From contig CP136066.1 of the NCBI GenBank assembly GCA_032622095.1, forward strand, positions 63,952,609 to 64,016,608: a stretch of 64,000 nt of DNA. Reading direction: 5' to 3'. The notes under the pieces are model-generated. The model had not been told where the DNA came from. It did no database searches and was given only the letters and a program-made list of their open reading frames with translations. This stretch comes from Siphonodentalium dalli. Its lineage: Eukaryota > Mollusca > Scaphopoda > Gadilida > Siphonodentaliidae. The position numbers and the translations under genes are program-made. Shown in pieces: positions 44,160-55,184 of the stretch (the first letter of the stretch is position 1; the number at the start of each line of letters is the position of its first letter).

Positions 44160-44860
44160 ATAGCTAATTGGATTGGGGCACAAGTTATTGCTAACTTAAT
44201 GACGCCCCGTTCCAACAAACAATTGGCAATTAACAAAAGGAGTTAGGCTTCCTGCCTGCAATACATATAATATATAGGTATACAAAGAACACTTGTATGA
44301 TATATTAATTAAGATAAAATCGGGGATACACATTAGGATGTCAAAGGATATGTGTATTGCTTGCGTCAATATGGGAGGGTATGAGATGTGAACCGTCGAT
44401 CGATGATGTGATATTTGTCTTATAAGTATATGTTCAATCTTTCGCTCGTTTTTATATATTATTAATCATTAAATCGGGGTTTCCATAATATACTTTTGAG
44501 CAGCAATGAATAGCTTGTAATTTATTTGCTCAGTCTCATGAGTGGAGCCGAATAGAATATTTCCAATGGTCAGATGTAGAATTCCCAGTCTAGATATACT
44601 ATCGAGAAGTTTTTGTCTTTCGTAAATAAAGTAAGGGCATTCGAAAAAGAAATGGTATGCCGTTTCCTCGGGTGCACCGCAACAACATCTCGGCGAATCG
44701 GCAATATGATTAATATGTTTGTCAAAATTAAGATTACTACAATTGTTTCGCAGTTTAGCGTGCAATATAGACTGTTCTTGGTATGAGAGTGTTTTCAAAT
44801 TAGAGTCTTCCTCGAAATATAAACTCGTAATGAGACAATTTCATACATTTTCGGACAACG
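44160..44860 (-). mobile_element. LINE 3' end fragment
   Basis: The coding relic at 44469-44798 is followed (towards lower coordinates) by several hundred bases of probable 3' UTR. The 5' part of the LINE is absent. Confidence 0.55.
44469..44798 (-). pseudogene. LINE C-terminal zinc-knuckle (zf-RVT) remnant
   Basis: The 109-aa minus reading contains the pattern CxCG-(x)-EET-(x)-H-(x4)-C (CCCGAPEETAYHFFFECP, Cys38/Cys40, His49, Cys54), followed by YERQKLLDSISRLG, and preceded by an HAKLRNNCSNLNFDKH stretch. This is the conserved region downstream of reverse transcriptase in many non-LTR retrotransposons (Pfam zf-RVT type). It is a truncated relic, not a host gene. Confidence 0.78.
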
Positions 44861-45364
44861 GAACACATAGCTGTTTAATTTTTTAAGTGCTCACAAAAAG
44901 TTTCACATCCGCACACAGAAAGTTGTTTCCCGAAGCAATAAGGTGTGTCGGGCTAAAATCACTAACGGACTAGACTAGCATGCAGGCTGTACGTGGAGGA
45001 TGGGGCAAATGAATATAACAATTCACACACACACACGCACGCATGTTGTCATGCATGTAAACATGCATAGCTGGTATACCCCGTTGAAAATATAATTTCG
45101 AGATCAGTGGCGTATATAAATGGTTCTGTAATAGAGCAAGGGGAGTGGCGTAAGAAGGGGACCTAGGATATGTCGGATGCAGGGGTGGGAATAAATAGGT
45201 GACTCAGATGGTCAATTGAGCTTACGATTGGCATTTAAAGTACATGTAGTAGCCATGGCGTGGGTTTGGCCAACTTCGACAGGAGCTGGAGCCAATCAGA
45301 TGCTAGTCGTGTGGAATATCCAATGCGAAACGTGGCGGCGAGGTCATATTGTGGAGAAGCCCTA

Positions 45365-45740
45365 TATATCGGTGGTATAATGGACTATGATATATCGGTG
45401 GTAATATGATATATCGGTGGTAATATATTATGGTATATCGGTTGTATAATGGACTATGATATATAGGTGGGAATATGATATATCGGTGGTAATATGATAT
45501 TATGATATATCGGTTGTATAATATACTATGATATATCGGTGGTAATATGATATATCGGTGGTAAAGATATATCGATGGCAAAGATATATCGGTGGTACTA
45601 TATTATGATGTGGTATAATGGACTATGATATATCGGTGGTAAGTGATATATCGGTGGAAATATATATCTGTGGTAATTGATATATCGGTGGCAATATGAT
45701 TATCGATGGTAATATTATATATCGGTGGTAATAATATGTT
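45365..45740. repeat. TATATCGGTGGTAATA minisatellite
   Basis: About 18 variants of GATATATCGGTGGTAATAT, some joined by ATTATGGTATATC or GTATAATGGACTATG, making longer sub-units. The Tyr/Ile/His-rich minus ORF is an artefact of the repeat. Confidence 0.9.
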
Positions 45741-45821
45741 GGAAATTTGTAATCTTTTACCTGTTCAATAGTCTGGGTCCACGTATGCCGCTGTTCGATA
45801 AATACATTTCACCCAGATCAA

Positions 45822-46100
45822 ACCGCAAGGCAGAGTTCAGTCCCCTGTTATGCTGGACTGACCACTGCCACAGCGTACACATAATATAAGGAAATCTCTA
45901 ATTTATTTATTTAAGACTTTTGTAGGTTACAATTCATTCTGCATAATTCTAAGAAACCGAACTGTCCATATTCATTTGGAAATTGACAAGATCAAATTAG
46001 AATGAACTGTAACCGACACAACTCTTACATAAAACAAGATAATTTAATCACATATATACGTGATGGCAGTGGTCAGATCAGCGACTGAACTCTGTCTTGC
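45822..46100. mobile_element. Family F element, uninterrupted copy
   Basis: CAAGGCAGAGTTCAGTCCCC to GACTGAACTCTGTCTTGC. Inner inverted blocks GGACTGACCACTGCCA and TGGCAGTGGTCAGATC. It contains ATTTATTTAAGACTT, the unoccupied equivalent of the site where family B is inserted at 36721. It ends about 80 bp before the acidic exon. Confidence 0.8.
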
Positions 46101-46180
46101 ATTTTCAACCCAGACTGATCACAGCTAATTAACGAATTCCCGAACATCCCCATGCATCATGGACGGTTTCCTCCTTATAG

Positions 46181-46579
46181 GCGGAGATTGAGGGCGAGGA
46201 CGATGAAATTCAGGACAACGATATCCCATTGGACGAGCTAGATTTCGAACTCCACGAAGACGAAAAACAAGTAATAGAAGAATTGTGTCTGGAGAGTTCA
46301 TTCCAGAGGTCGTTCGATGAGATATTCAGCATCGCCGGACGACTGAGCGACACAGGGACGTCGGACGAACTATCCGTGTCCATGAACGAACGGACTTCGT
46401 TCTCATTCGCAACAGTGGACTTCAGGACACGGAAAGCGAGTTCTCAAAGTACGGAAAGGAGGCGGCGGTTATCTCAGTGTAACCCGTATAAAATGGAGGA
46501 GATTGAGAGTGAGGGAGTGGAGGAATGTCACGAGGAGGAAAGCAGCCCGGCAGAGGAGCGTCAAAAAGCTGGGTGCTAA
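46181..46579 (+). CDS. Acidic terminal exon, unidentified gene
   Basis: A phase-0 exon after TTTCCTCCTTATAG, with 132 codons and a TAA. It starts AEIEGEDDEIQDNDIPLDEL, continues VIEELCLESSFQRSFDEIFS, has a basic patch RTRKASSQSTERRRRL and ends EEESSPAEERQKAGC. It is notably GC-richer than its surroundings, strongly acidic and without membrane segments or a recognised domain. It may be the cytoplasmic tail of a gene whose other exons I could not find, or an alternative 3' exon of the TMEM196-like gene (phase 0 matches). The antisense ORFs are shadows. Confidence 0.55.
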   Translation, partial: AEIEGEDDEIQDNDIPLDELDFELHEDEKQVIEELCLESSFQRSFDEIFSIAGRLSDTGTSDELSVSMNERTSFSFATVDFRTRKASSQSTERRRRLSQCNPYKMEEIESEGVEECHEEESSPAEERQKAGC

Positions 46580-47314
46580 TAGACACCTTAATTTCACACA
46601 ATGAACAACTACTGATAAGAAGTACGAATATCTTATAGTAAGTTTTTCGGACAACCCAAAAACCTTTTCGCAAAATTGACGACTATATAGGGATATTAGG
46701 GGTTCGTTTGTGAGAAAATAGGGCCGTTCAAACTTCTTGCCACTCACACTAATGTGATATTGTTCTGTTTTCGCTGATTATTTTGCACTTTATTATGTTG
46801 TTATCAGGTGGTGGGCTTGATGATTGCATGCAAAACTTGCGTGCCCATGCTTGGCTTCTCGAAACCGTAATCGTAACTATGGATATGGGAACATTTACGA
46901 CAAATGATAGAAAGAACACACATTCCAGTGATGTATTACCCTATATTCGTAATTCTTATCAGTAGTAGTTTCGCGCTCCGCGTGCATAATGTATCGCTGT
47001 TTCTTGGTGTACAGTGGGCGATGGGGGTTCTATTTATAGAATTGCAATTATTGGGACACATTAAAAGTTGTAGTGCGACCCCGAGGTCGAGCCCGGTAAA
47101 AGGTGTAGTTGGGAATTTCGATTTCGTTTATTGGCGTTTACATTATGTCAATAATGTTGATTTTTGGTTTGTGATAAGCTATGCCAATTACAAATAACAG
47201 AAATGAAAAAGATTCTATAATTACAATCATGGGTATATAATATATGATCTTGAGCGCGTTACAATTTCTGACTATGGTTTTCGTGTTTATTATGCGAGCG
47301 GTCACCATTAGTTT
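46580..47314. other. 3' flank of the acidic exon
   Basis: Probable 3' UTR and intergenic sequence. No clear polyadenylation signal and no further exon recognised. Confidence 0.35.
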
Positions 47315-47430
47315 GACATCAGTGTAACCAGTATAAGATGGGTGAGATCGATAATGAGGGAGTGGCCCGGATGAATGTTGTAAAGCGGAAAGCCGCCCGA
47401 CGGGGAAACGTCACCGGACGATGCTACATA
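47315..47430 (+). pseudogene. Degenerate duplicate of the acidic exon's end
   Basis: ATCAGTGTAACCAGTATAAG, ATGGGTGAGATCGATAATGA, GGGAGTGGCC and GGAAAGCCGCCCGACGGGGA parallel ATCTCAGTGTAACCCGTATA, ATGGAGGAGATTGAGAGTGA, GGGAGTGGAG and GGAAAGCAGCCCGGCAGAGG at 46471-46560. Small indels break the frame. It is a local partial duplication. Confidence 0.7.
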
Positions 47431-47519
47431 ATTTAATTTAACGACCGTTTGGTCACACGTCCCACGAAAAAGGATCACTGATAATTAGGGTTACTGCTTA
47501 TTATTATTTTCAACATTAC

Positions 47520-47990
47520 ATCATCATCGTCGTGGCCATCGGTGTCGCCATTACTATTACCATCGTCATACCGTCGTCATCATCACGCGCGTGCATGGTC
47601 ACTGTCGTCGAGATGCCTTTTTCATTCCCAAAATATGGACTTCGAACGAGAATCGAACAGAAAGTGATAAAATACAGCAATATAGGGTCGTGGGGTGTCT
47701 CACTCAGTGTAAGCGATACATTGGATTCGTTCGATCGTCCCACACCCACAGCAGATGTGTTTGTTGCAATGTTCTTTATTTAGAAGGAAACTTGGGTTTT
47801 ACACCCCCCCCCCACATACAGATTGAGGACAGATAGGATTGCAAATGGAATATCCCAGAGTTAGAACATTTGGTTAATGAATCTGGCCAAAGTGAGAGAA
47901 TTTGTCTATATTGAATTCCTGGATGAACATGCACCATCCAACCAAATCATTGCAATAAGCGAGATCACATAGTCGCAGCCATATTGAATT
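47520..47990. other. Gene-free stretch with trinucleotide-rich patch
   Basis: CATCATCGTCGTGG and similar repeats at 47520-47590, and a C9 run near 47806. ORFs in both strands reflect this composition. Confidence 0.4.
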
Positions 47991-48175
47991 CATCCACCCC
48001 CGTTCCGCAGTTTAAGTGCTACAATTAGTGAAAGTTCTGGAGGTGCAATACATATATGGAAATCATGAATATTCAAAAGCTCCATATATGGAATTCATGA
48101 ATATTAAAAACTCGATATATGGAATGCACCTCCAGAACTCGTAGTCGTCGTCGTCATCATCATCATCATCAAATT
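47990..48175. mobile_element. MITE-like palindrome plus CGT/CAT microsatellite
   Basis: AGTTCTGGAGGTGCAATACA pairs with AATGCACCTCCAGAACT around ATGAATATTCAAAAGCTCCA, as in 41708-41884. (CGT)n(CAT)n follows at 48140-48171. Confidence 0.65.
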
Positions 48176-48458
48176 ATGTGATATAGCTTGATCCATTACA
48201 GCTTCACGTCTGCGTGTGTTTTCTACACTATTGTTGTTGGTTGCATTTATCAAAATTCTGCCACATAGTTCTGGTCCGAACAGATTGCCATGTACACAGG
48301 GTTGGAGCCAGGATTTCCATGAGGCAAGAACTACGATCGCCAGACAGGGGTGGGTTTCCCACGGGGGCTTGCTGTAGTCCCCCCTCCTGACCCCATATGG
48401 GAGCCACCCCTGCGTGTACATAGGCCTACATATATACAGCATATAACTCTAACCGGTT

Positions 48459-48713
48459 TATGAACCCTTTCTATATTATAAAAAACTCATTGAAGAGTAG
48501 TTCCCTTAGGAAATGTTCAGATAAAAGTTCAAAAGAGGTCGTTATCTGAACATTTCCCACCAATTGATATGAATAATTTTGCTCTTGCATTATCTGTTTG
48601 TCTGCCCGTCGTCTGCGTTTATTACATGAACATCCCATCCAAATTAATGAAATACCCTTCCAATGTATACTTTTATAACTGAGTTGGGAAAAACATTTAG
48701 CATAGAAAGAGTT
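48459..48713. mobile_element. Family G element
   Basis: AACCCTTTCTATATTATAAA and ACATTTAGCATAGAAAGAG are inverted ends. Inside, GAAATGTTCAGATAA and TTATCTGAACATTTCC pair, and a second block (ATCTGTTTGTCTGCCCGTCG, TTCCAATGTATACTTTTATA) recurs at 54740-54910. Confidence 0.65.
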
Positions 48714-49011
48714 AAGATAGTCAGTGTGATGACTACAATGTCGCACCATCGAAGAAAAACACATACAGGTAATATGACCATTGATGTTGCTGAGTTTGAT
48801 GTTAATGCAAAACAAAAGATTCTTGTAAAGATACTGTCCACATTATGCCAAAGCTTTACACTGTATAAATAATCAATTATTACACACACTCAAGACTGGG
48901 TTTCTGTTGTGAACATAATCAAAACTGATCAAGTTATGTGTATTGACCAGAGGACTGATGTGTAGCTAATGAGCCCACAGGCCCCTGGGGGAAAATACCA
49001 GATATAGAGGA

Positions 49012-49152
49012 TATGAAATGAGTGTTTCTCTCATATGATATTTATGAAACGAGTCTAAGAATTTTCAGTTTTCTCGAGCCTTTGGCGAGAGAAAACTGAA
49101 AATTCGTGACGAGTTTCATAAATATCATATGAGAGAAACACGAATTACATAT
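49012..49152. mobile_element. Perfect hairpin element
   Basis: GTGTTTCTCTCATATGATAT...GAATTTTCAGTTTTCTCGAG and its reverse complement make about 60-bp arms around GCCTTTGGC. TATTCTATTTATCATATGAC-type text recurs at 49388 and 49645, suggesting a larger family to about 49665. Confidence 0.75.
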
Positions 49153-49673
49153 TCTATTTATCATATGACACCTATAAATTGATTATGATGTCCAAAACGC
49201 ACACAAATCACTAAATAGCTATATGACATCGGCAGCAAAAGGTTAATGTGACGTCACTTCATTGCACCGGAAGTCCAATTACACCTGGTGAACTAGCAGA
49301 AATAATGCACGCGAAGATATAGTGCGCTATTCTGTTCTCAGTTTGTGACATTATATCGTATGTTTATTAGATAAATACGAATTACATATTCTATTTATCG
49401 TATAACAATGTCCAAAACTATATATTTCAAGATTATAATTGCGAGAATTTCGGCATCGCGTTGATTGACGTGCACGAATTTGACCTGCATTTAGTTAGAG
49501 ATACGGCTCTGCCCAGGCTGCCATTCAGCCAATCAGAACACACTTTTTGTCAACAAACCAATCAAATTATCGGAAGGTGATATGAACTAGTAGTTCATAT
49601 GAAATTGATTTATGACATACTTTCCAACGTAAATAATGATTGAGTCATATGATAAATACCAATATATACTACT

Positions 49674-50310
49674 AGCCGATGAGCCCGACGTTGTCCGGGC
49701 TATTCAAAAACCAAATTTCAAGTCGATAGCTCTACCCGTTTCCGATATCTGGTCTGCGCATGGGCGAAGCTGGCGTCGCACGGGCTCGGCGACCCGATAA
49801 AATTCGTATCCGGGGCAAGATACATTCACATACCAAATTTCAAGTCGATAGCTCCACCCGTTTCCGAGATCTCGTCTGCGCATGCGCGAAGCTGGCGTCG
49901 CACGGGCTCGGCGACCCGATAAAATTCGTATCCGGGGCAAGATACATTCACATACCAAATTTCAAGTCGATAGCTCCACCCTTTCCGAGATCTCGTCTGC
50001 GCATGCGCGAAGCTGGCGGAGCACGGGCTCGGCGACCTGATAAAATTCGTATCCGGGGCAAGATACATTCACATAGCAAATTTCAAGTCGATAGCTCCAC
50101 CCGTTTCTGAGATCTCGTCTGCGCATGCGCTGCACGGGCGTCGCACGGGCTCGCCAATACGACAACGACGACCGCCTGGTCAAACTACACACACGTACCA
50201 AGTTTCGTCCCGATCGGTCGAGAATCGTAGATTTGTATTAATGACAGACAGACAGACAAACAAACAGACAGACAGACAGACAGACAGAGGTCTTCAAAAT
50301 ATATATGAGA
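49674..50310 (+). mobile_element. Pearl-like/Helentron-type element, copy 3
   Basis: ACTAGCCGATGAGCCCGACG end, four core units of about 122 bp (TTTCAAGTCGATAGCTC, TCTGCGCATGCGCGAAG, TATCCGGGGCAAGATACA), the TTTCGTCCCGATCGGTCGAG block, a GACA microsatellite and AAAATATATATGAGA. Arginine-rich ORFs in both strands are repeat artefacts. Confidence 0.85.
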
Positions 50311-50832
50311 CTAGCCGATGAGCCCGACGTTGTCCGGGCTATTCAAAACCCAAATTTCAAGTCGATAGCTCCACCCGTTTCCGAGATCTGGTCTGCGCAT
50401 GCGCGAAGCTGGCGTCGCACGGGCTCGGCGACCCGATAAAATTCGTATCCGGGGCAAGATACATTCACATAGCAAATTTCAAGTCGATAGCTCCACCCGT
50501 TTCCGAGATCTGGTCTGCGCATGCGCGAAGCTGGTGTCGCACGGGCTCGGCGACCCGATAAAATTCGTATCCGGGGCAAGATACATTCACATAGCAAATT
50601 TCAAGTCGATATCTCCACCCGTTTCCGAGATCTCGTCTGCGCATGCGCGAAGCGGGCGCCGCACGGGCTCGCCAATACGACAACGTTCACCGCCTGGTCA
50701 AACTACACACACGTACCAAGTTTCGTCCCGATCGGTCGAGAATCGTAGATTTGTATTAATGACAGACAGACAGACAAACAAACAAACAAACATACATACA
50801 TACAGACAGAGGTCTTCAAAATATATATGAGA
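50311..50832 (+). mobile_element. Pearl-like element, copy 4, head-to-tail with copy 3
   Basis: Begins CTAGCCGATGAGCCCGACG exactly where copy 3 ends, with three core units, then the microsatellite (GACA/AACA/CATA) and the AAAATATATATGAGAT end. Confidence 0.85.
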
Positions 50833-50835
50833 TAC

Positions 50836-51348
50836 CGGTATCTCATATATATTTTGAAGACCTCTGTTTGTCTGTCTGTATGTCTGTCTGTCTGTCATTA
50901 ATACAAATCTACGATTATCGACCGATCGGGACGAAACTTGGTACGTGTGTGTAGTTTGACCAGGCGGTCGTCGTTGTCGTATTGGCGAGCCCGTGCGGCG
51001 CCCGCTTCGCGCATGCGCAGACGAGATCTCGGAAACTGGTGGAGCTATCGACTTGAAATTTGGTCTGTGAATGTATCTTGCCCCGGATACGAATTTTATC
51101 GGGTCTCCGAGCACGTGCGACGCCAGCTTCGCGCATGCGCAGACGAGATCTCGGAAACGGGTGGAGCTATCGACTTGAAATTTGCTATGTGAATGTATCT
51201 TGCCCCGGATACGAATTTTATCGGGTCGCCGAGCCCGTGCGACGCCAGCTTCGCGCATGCGCAGACCAGATCTCGGAAACGGATGGAGCTATCGACTTGA
51301 AATTTGGTTTTTGAATAGCCCGGACAACGTCGGGCTCATCGGCTAGTA
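50836..51348 (-). mobile_element. Pearl-like element, copy 5, inverted
   Basis: Starts with ATCTCATATATATTTTGAAG, i.e. the 3' end reversed, and finishes GGGCTCATCGGCTAGT. Three core units. Copies 4 and 5 are tail to tail around TACCGGTA. Confidence 0.85.
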
Positions 51349-51360
51349 GTATATATAATG

Positions 51361-51566
51361 GACATTAATGCCCTAAGTAAATCAACTCCTTAAACACAGC
51401 AGAATTATTGGTAACTTTTCAGGATTTAGTCGGAAATATGGCTTATTGTCATTCATCGGAAAGCTCTCGGGGAAAGCTTTCCGATGAATGGCAACAAGCC
51501 ATATTCTGAAAAGTTACCCATAATTCTGCTGTGTTTAAGGAGTCGATTACTTAGGGCATTACTGTA
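51361..51566. mobile_element. Family A MITE
   Basis: Left end mutated (GACATTAATGCCCTAAG), right end GGGCATTACTGTA. A short deletion lies in the right arm after CAAGCCATAT. Confidence 0.8.
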
Positions 51567-51692
51567 TATCTGGTATTTTCCCCAGGGGCCTGTGAATGAG
51601 CATAGAACAATAACCATCCAACGTTTTGTATCACAACTATAAGTAAGAAATTAAGACCTCAAACAAGATATGTTTTTCTTTCTATTCTTGAC

Positions 51693-52155
51693 TTAAAGGT
51701 ACTGAATCCGATCAGATGCTCCTAAATTACTATTTCTTTGGCTTCGGGGGTAAAAAGTATTTGATTCGAGTCGAGGAACCCACCCATTAAAGCTCAGAGT
51801 GATCAGATATCAATTTTTGAAGTTTGTCATTTCTCGAGATGTATCATAAAATGTGGCCCAGAAACACGCAGTCAAACGGAGGATCTCGGACAAAATTGCG
51901 GATGAAGATGGATAACTCTAACATCAAGTGGTAATATGGTCAAATTTTGAGATACTTTTGTGATAATACGGCCATATTTTGTTAAACAACATGTTGATAA
52001 ATAACAAGTTTTGGGAAATTTGATAGTTGACAGTGGTTAGCATTATTTTGTTGCAATAAATAAATTATGATAACTAAAGCGTATTTTGAAGAAATGTTGT
52101 TGTTGTTGTATCTTTATGTATGGAGACCGTCTGATCGGATTGAGTACCTTTAAAG
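51693..52155. mobile_element. Family D element
   Basis: Starts TTAAAGGTACTGAATCCGAT and ends GATTGAGTACCTTTAA, so both ends here carry the same AAAGGTACT terminus. Internal GAGTCGAGGAACCCACC and TTGCGGATGAAGATGGATAA. Confidence 0.75.
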
Positions 52156-52251
52156 TTAAAAAATTTCTAAATGAAAAAAAGCATTACAATTTTATAGTAT
52201 ATGCACAATATTTCCAACATTGAGTGACCACTGGTGGAAGAGAGACAGGGT

Positions 52252-52650
52252 TTAACCCTTTACCCAACAAACCGGCCAAAACCGGCCAAATAAAGCTTCA
52301 ACAGCCTAAAATATCTTCGGTCTGTCTCAATAGAACCATACAAATATGGATATCATTGGAACCGGCTCCTTGACCACATTGTGATAGTTACAGTTAGCCC
52401 TGTGCCAATGCATTCTCTTATATATGCGAGTCGACCATAGGTCGCCTCGCATATATAAGAGAATGCATTGGCCTAAAAAAAATCTTTTTTCAACACTTTT
52501 TACCATTTTTTCTTACATTCTTTAACAATTTTATAATTTTAAATGTGTTAAGCCAATGCATTCTCTTATATATGCGAGGCGACCTATGGTCGACTCGCAT
52601 ATATAAGAGAATGCATTGGCACAGGGCCCTTCTGTTGGGTAAAGGGTTAA
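52252..52650. mobile_element. Family B MITE (TTAA-flanked)
   Basis: TTAACCCTTTACCCAACAAA to TTGGGTAAAGGGTTAA, two hairpins; same orientation as 18104-18502. Confidence 0.85.
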
Positions 52651-52815
52651 CACTTCTGGCATTCCCTGTCACTACGTCCTTGATAACATATCTCATTGGT
52701 TGTTATTGGCAAAGAAATTTAGAGAGAAAGTTTCAGCTTATTGCATTTACGAGGGTGCCATAATTATAGCTGATTGACAATTGTTCCAACCTTATACTAC
52801 ATATATACTGCTTAT

Positions 52816-53347
52816 TTGGTCATTGTCGGATGGCTTTGTGCAAAAAGACACCCAGGATCTCCTAAACTTGAAAAAAAGACATCCATGATCTCCGAAATGT
52901 GCTAAAAGTCACCCAGCACTTCAAAGTTTCATAGAAAAATTGATTTTTAATTAGTCGCATGTTAATTAGTTTTACAATTATTTGTTTGTGATTTTTGAGT
53001 GAAAGTTCAATGGAATTGGAAAGGGTATTCCATGTGCGTTGAGTTTGATTGTCGTAGATAAATGAGACTGAGATTCTGCAAGACTTTTTGCACATTTGAG
53101 AGATCCTGGGTGTCTTTTTGCATGTTTGAGAGATCCTGAGTGTCTTTTTTACACATTTGATATATCCTGGGTGTCTTTTTGCATGTTTGAGAGATCCTGG
53201 GTGTCTTTTTTTACACATTTGAGAGATCCTGGGTGTCTTTTTTACACAGGTGTCTTTTTTTACACATTTGAGATATCTCGGGTGTATTTTTACACGTTTG
53301 AGAGATCCTGGATGTCTTTTTGCTTGATACCATGCGGCAATGACCAA
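52816..53347. mobile_element. MITE with internal minisatellite in opposite orientations
   Basis: Ends TTGGTCATTGTCGGATGG and CCATGCGGCAATGACCAA are inverted counterparts. Next to the left end are two to three copies of AAAAAGACACCCAGGATCTC. Next to the right end about eight copies of the complement (GAGATCCTGGGTGTCTTTTT) form a 30-bp minisatellite (53086-53320). The ORFs on both strands are reads of this repeat. Confidence 0.78.
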
Positions 53348-53529
53348 TTCAGCCATAGTACACACAACCAAACATTAAAAGTATATAATCAAAATATCTG
53401 TTACTGTGCCTTTCTGTAATATATCAATTATAATAATTTGACAATCAATTATGTGTGCATGATAGAAGAGTCATGACTATAAAGGTATGTCCACACAACA
53501 TGATTCCTGTTAGAATGTTTAATATATAT

Positions 53530-53774
53530 TTAATCCTTTCATAATGTGATCTGCGCTGGTGCAGCATTAAAGATCCTGTGCCAGTGCATTCTCTAATATA
53601 TGCCTCGTATATTTAAGAGAATGCTCTGGCTTACAAAGTCAAGCTTAATATTGTTAGGCCAATGTATTCTCTTATATATGCAAGGCTCCCAATGGGAGAC
53701 TAACATATATAAGAGAATGCATTGGCACTGGGTTTTCGCAAAACTTCAGGAAGCTCCAGTCATGGAAGGGTTAA
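53530..53774. mobile_element. Family B2 MITE (TTAA-flanked)
   Basis: TTAATCCTTTCATAATGTGA to CTCCAGTCATGGAAGGGTTAA. Two hairpins of the ATTCTCTTATATATGC type. Confidence 0.8.
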
Positions 53775-54463
53775 TAGCAATCCCCAGATAAAGTCTTTCC
53801 CAGGCAAGCAGTTGCTTAAATTTTGCTATCTTTCATCATACCATGCGCAACATGCTACCATTCAGCATAATTACTCATTTTATACATATATAGTATTCTG
53901 GTTCATAAAACATTAAATTATAGACTGGGTTCGAACCTATCTATTTTAAATTATTATTATACAACTTCCGAAAGCTTATTTCAAATTCATTTCATATGAC
54001 CAAGTCTCCATGCCATTAAAAGGTTGGTTATAAAAAGATGACATTTTAACTTTCACATGCATATCTATATTTTCATTATAAATACAATTTTCTACAAAAA
54101 CCAACACCACAAGTTTTGTTTCATAAAATCATTTACAATATCTAAGAATTATTCGGTCAATTTCTCAAGAACTATATTACTGTTGATGAGAATAAATAGC
54201 AGTAATGGTAAACAATAGCAGTTTCTCCTACCAATTTATATGTATAAGGCCTAAGAAAAATCAGTTTGGTTTGGGGTCTCCTACTGACCCTATATTTTAT
54301 GTGGTCATAAAAAGAAATAACTCTGTTATAATTTACCCTACCATCTACTGATAATATATATAGAGACTTGGCTGCATGATATCTACTTGAAATGAGATTT
54401 GTAACAATGTTTTTATCTTGTTGTGTCAGTATTATCACCGATACTTGTATTTATACATCCTTA
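53775..54463. other. Gene-free stretch
   Basis: AT-rich. The 88-aa minus-strand ORF at 54172-54438 shows no recognisable motif, and I cannot assign it. Confidence 0.4.
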
Positions 54464-54690
54464 TTAACCTTTCATGATGGGAGCTGCCAGCATTAAAGAC
54501 CCTGTGCCAGTGCATTATCTAATATATGCAATTTGACCACAGGTCTCCTCGCATATAATAAGAGAATGCACTGGCTTACAAGATCAAGGTAAATATTCTC
54601 TTATATACCTATGGTTGACATGAATACATGAGAATGCATTGGCACATGGTTTTCGTAAAATTCAGGACGCTCCAGTCATCAAAGGGTTAA
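54464..54690. mobile_element. Family B2 MITE, decayed
   Basis: TTAACCTTTCATGATGGGAG to CTCCAGTCATCAAAGGGTTAA, with an incomplete second hairpin. Confidence 0.8.
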
Positions 54691-54729
54691 GAATAACTAT
54701 TTTTATAATACTAGGAATCATCACTTTCC

Positions 54730-54910
54730 CTCCGAAAATGTTCAGATAATAAGTCAAACAAATATTTGTTGAAATTATTATCTGAACATTTCCAAACAAT
54801 AAATAGGATTACTCTAGGTTTTGAATTATCTGTCGTCTGCTTATATTCCCTGAACATCCCACCAGATGAATAATAGACCTTCCGTTGTATACTTTTATAA
54901 TTTATGAGAT
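54730..54910. mobile_element. Family G-related fragment
   Basis: AAATGTTCAGATAATAAG / ATTATTATCTGAACATTTCC pair, then CTGTCGTCTGCTTATATTCC and TGTATACTTTTATAATT as in 48490-48690. Confidence 0.6.
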
Positions 54911-54946
54911 AATCAATTTAATAAATAAAGAGATAAAGGGGTACTG

Positions 54947-55085
54947 TACAGTAATGCCCTAAAGAATCGACTCTTTAACCACAGCAGAATTATGGCAAAT
55001 TTTTTAGTCGGAAATATGGCTTGGTGCCATTCATCGGAAAGCTCTCACTGAGGTTAAGGAGTCGATTATTTAGGGCATTACTGTA
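54947..55085. mobile_element. Family A MITE, internally deleted
   Basis: A 139-bp TA-flanked copy, TACAGTAATGCCCTAAAG to GGGCATTACTGTA, with most of the right arm missing. Confidence 0.8.
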
Positions 55086-55184
55086 GGACGGGCAATAGCA
55101 TTGGTTGAGCTAGATATTTGTTGCATGAGTTATTGTACTTACGAGTGAAAGGGATTATGTGCATTTTACAAACATCTATTAAAG

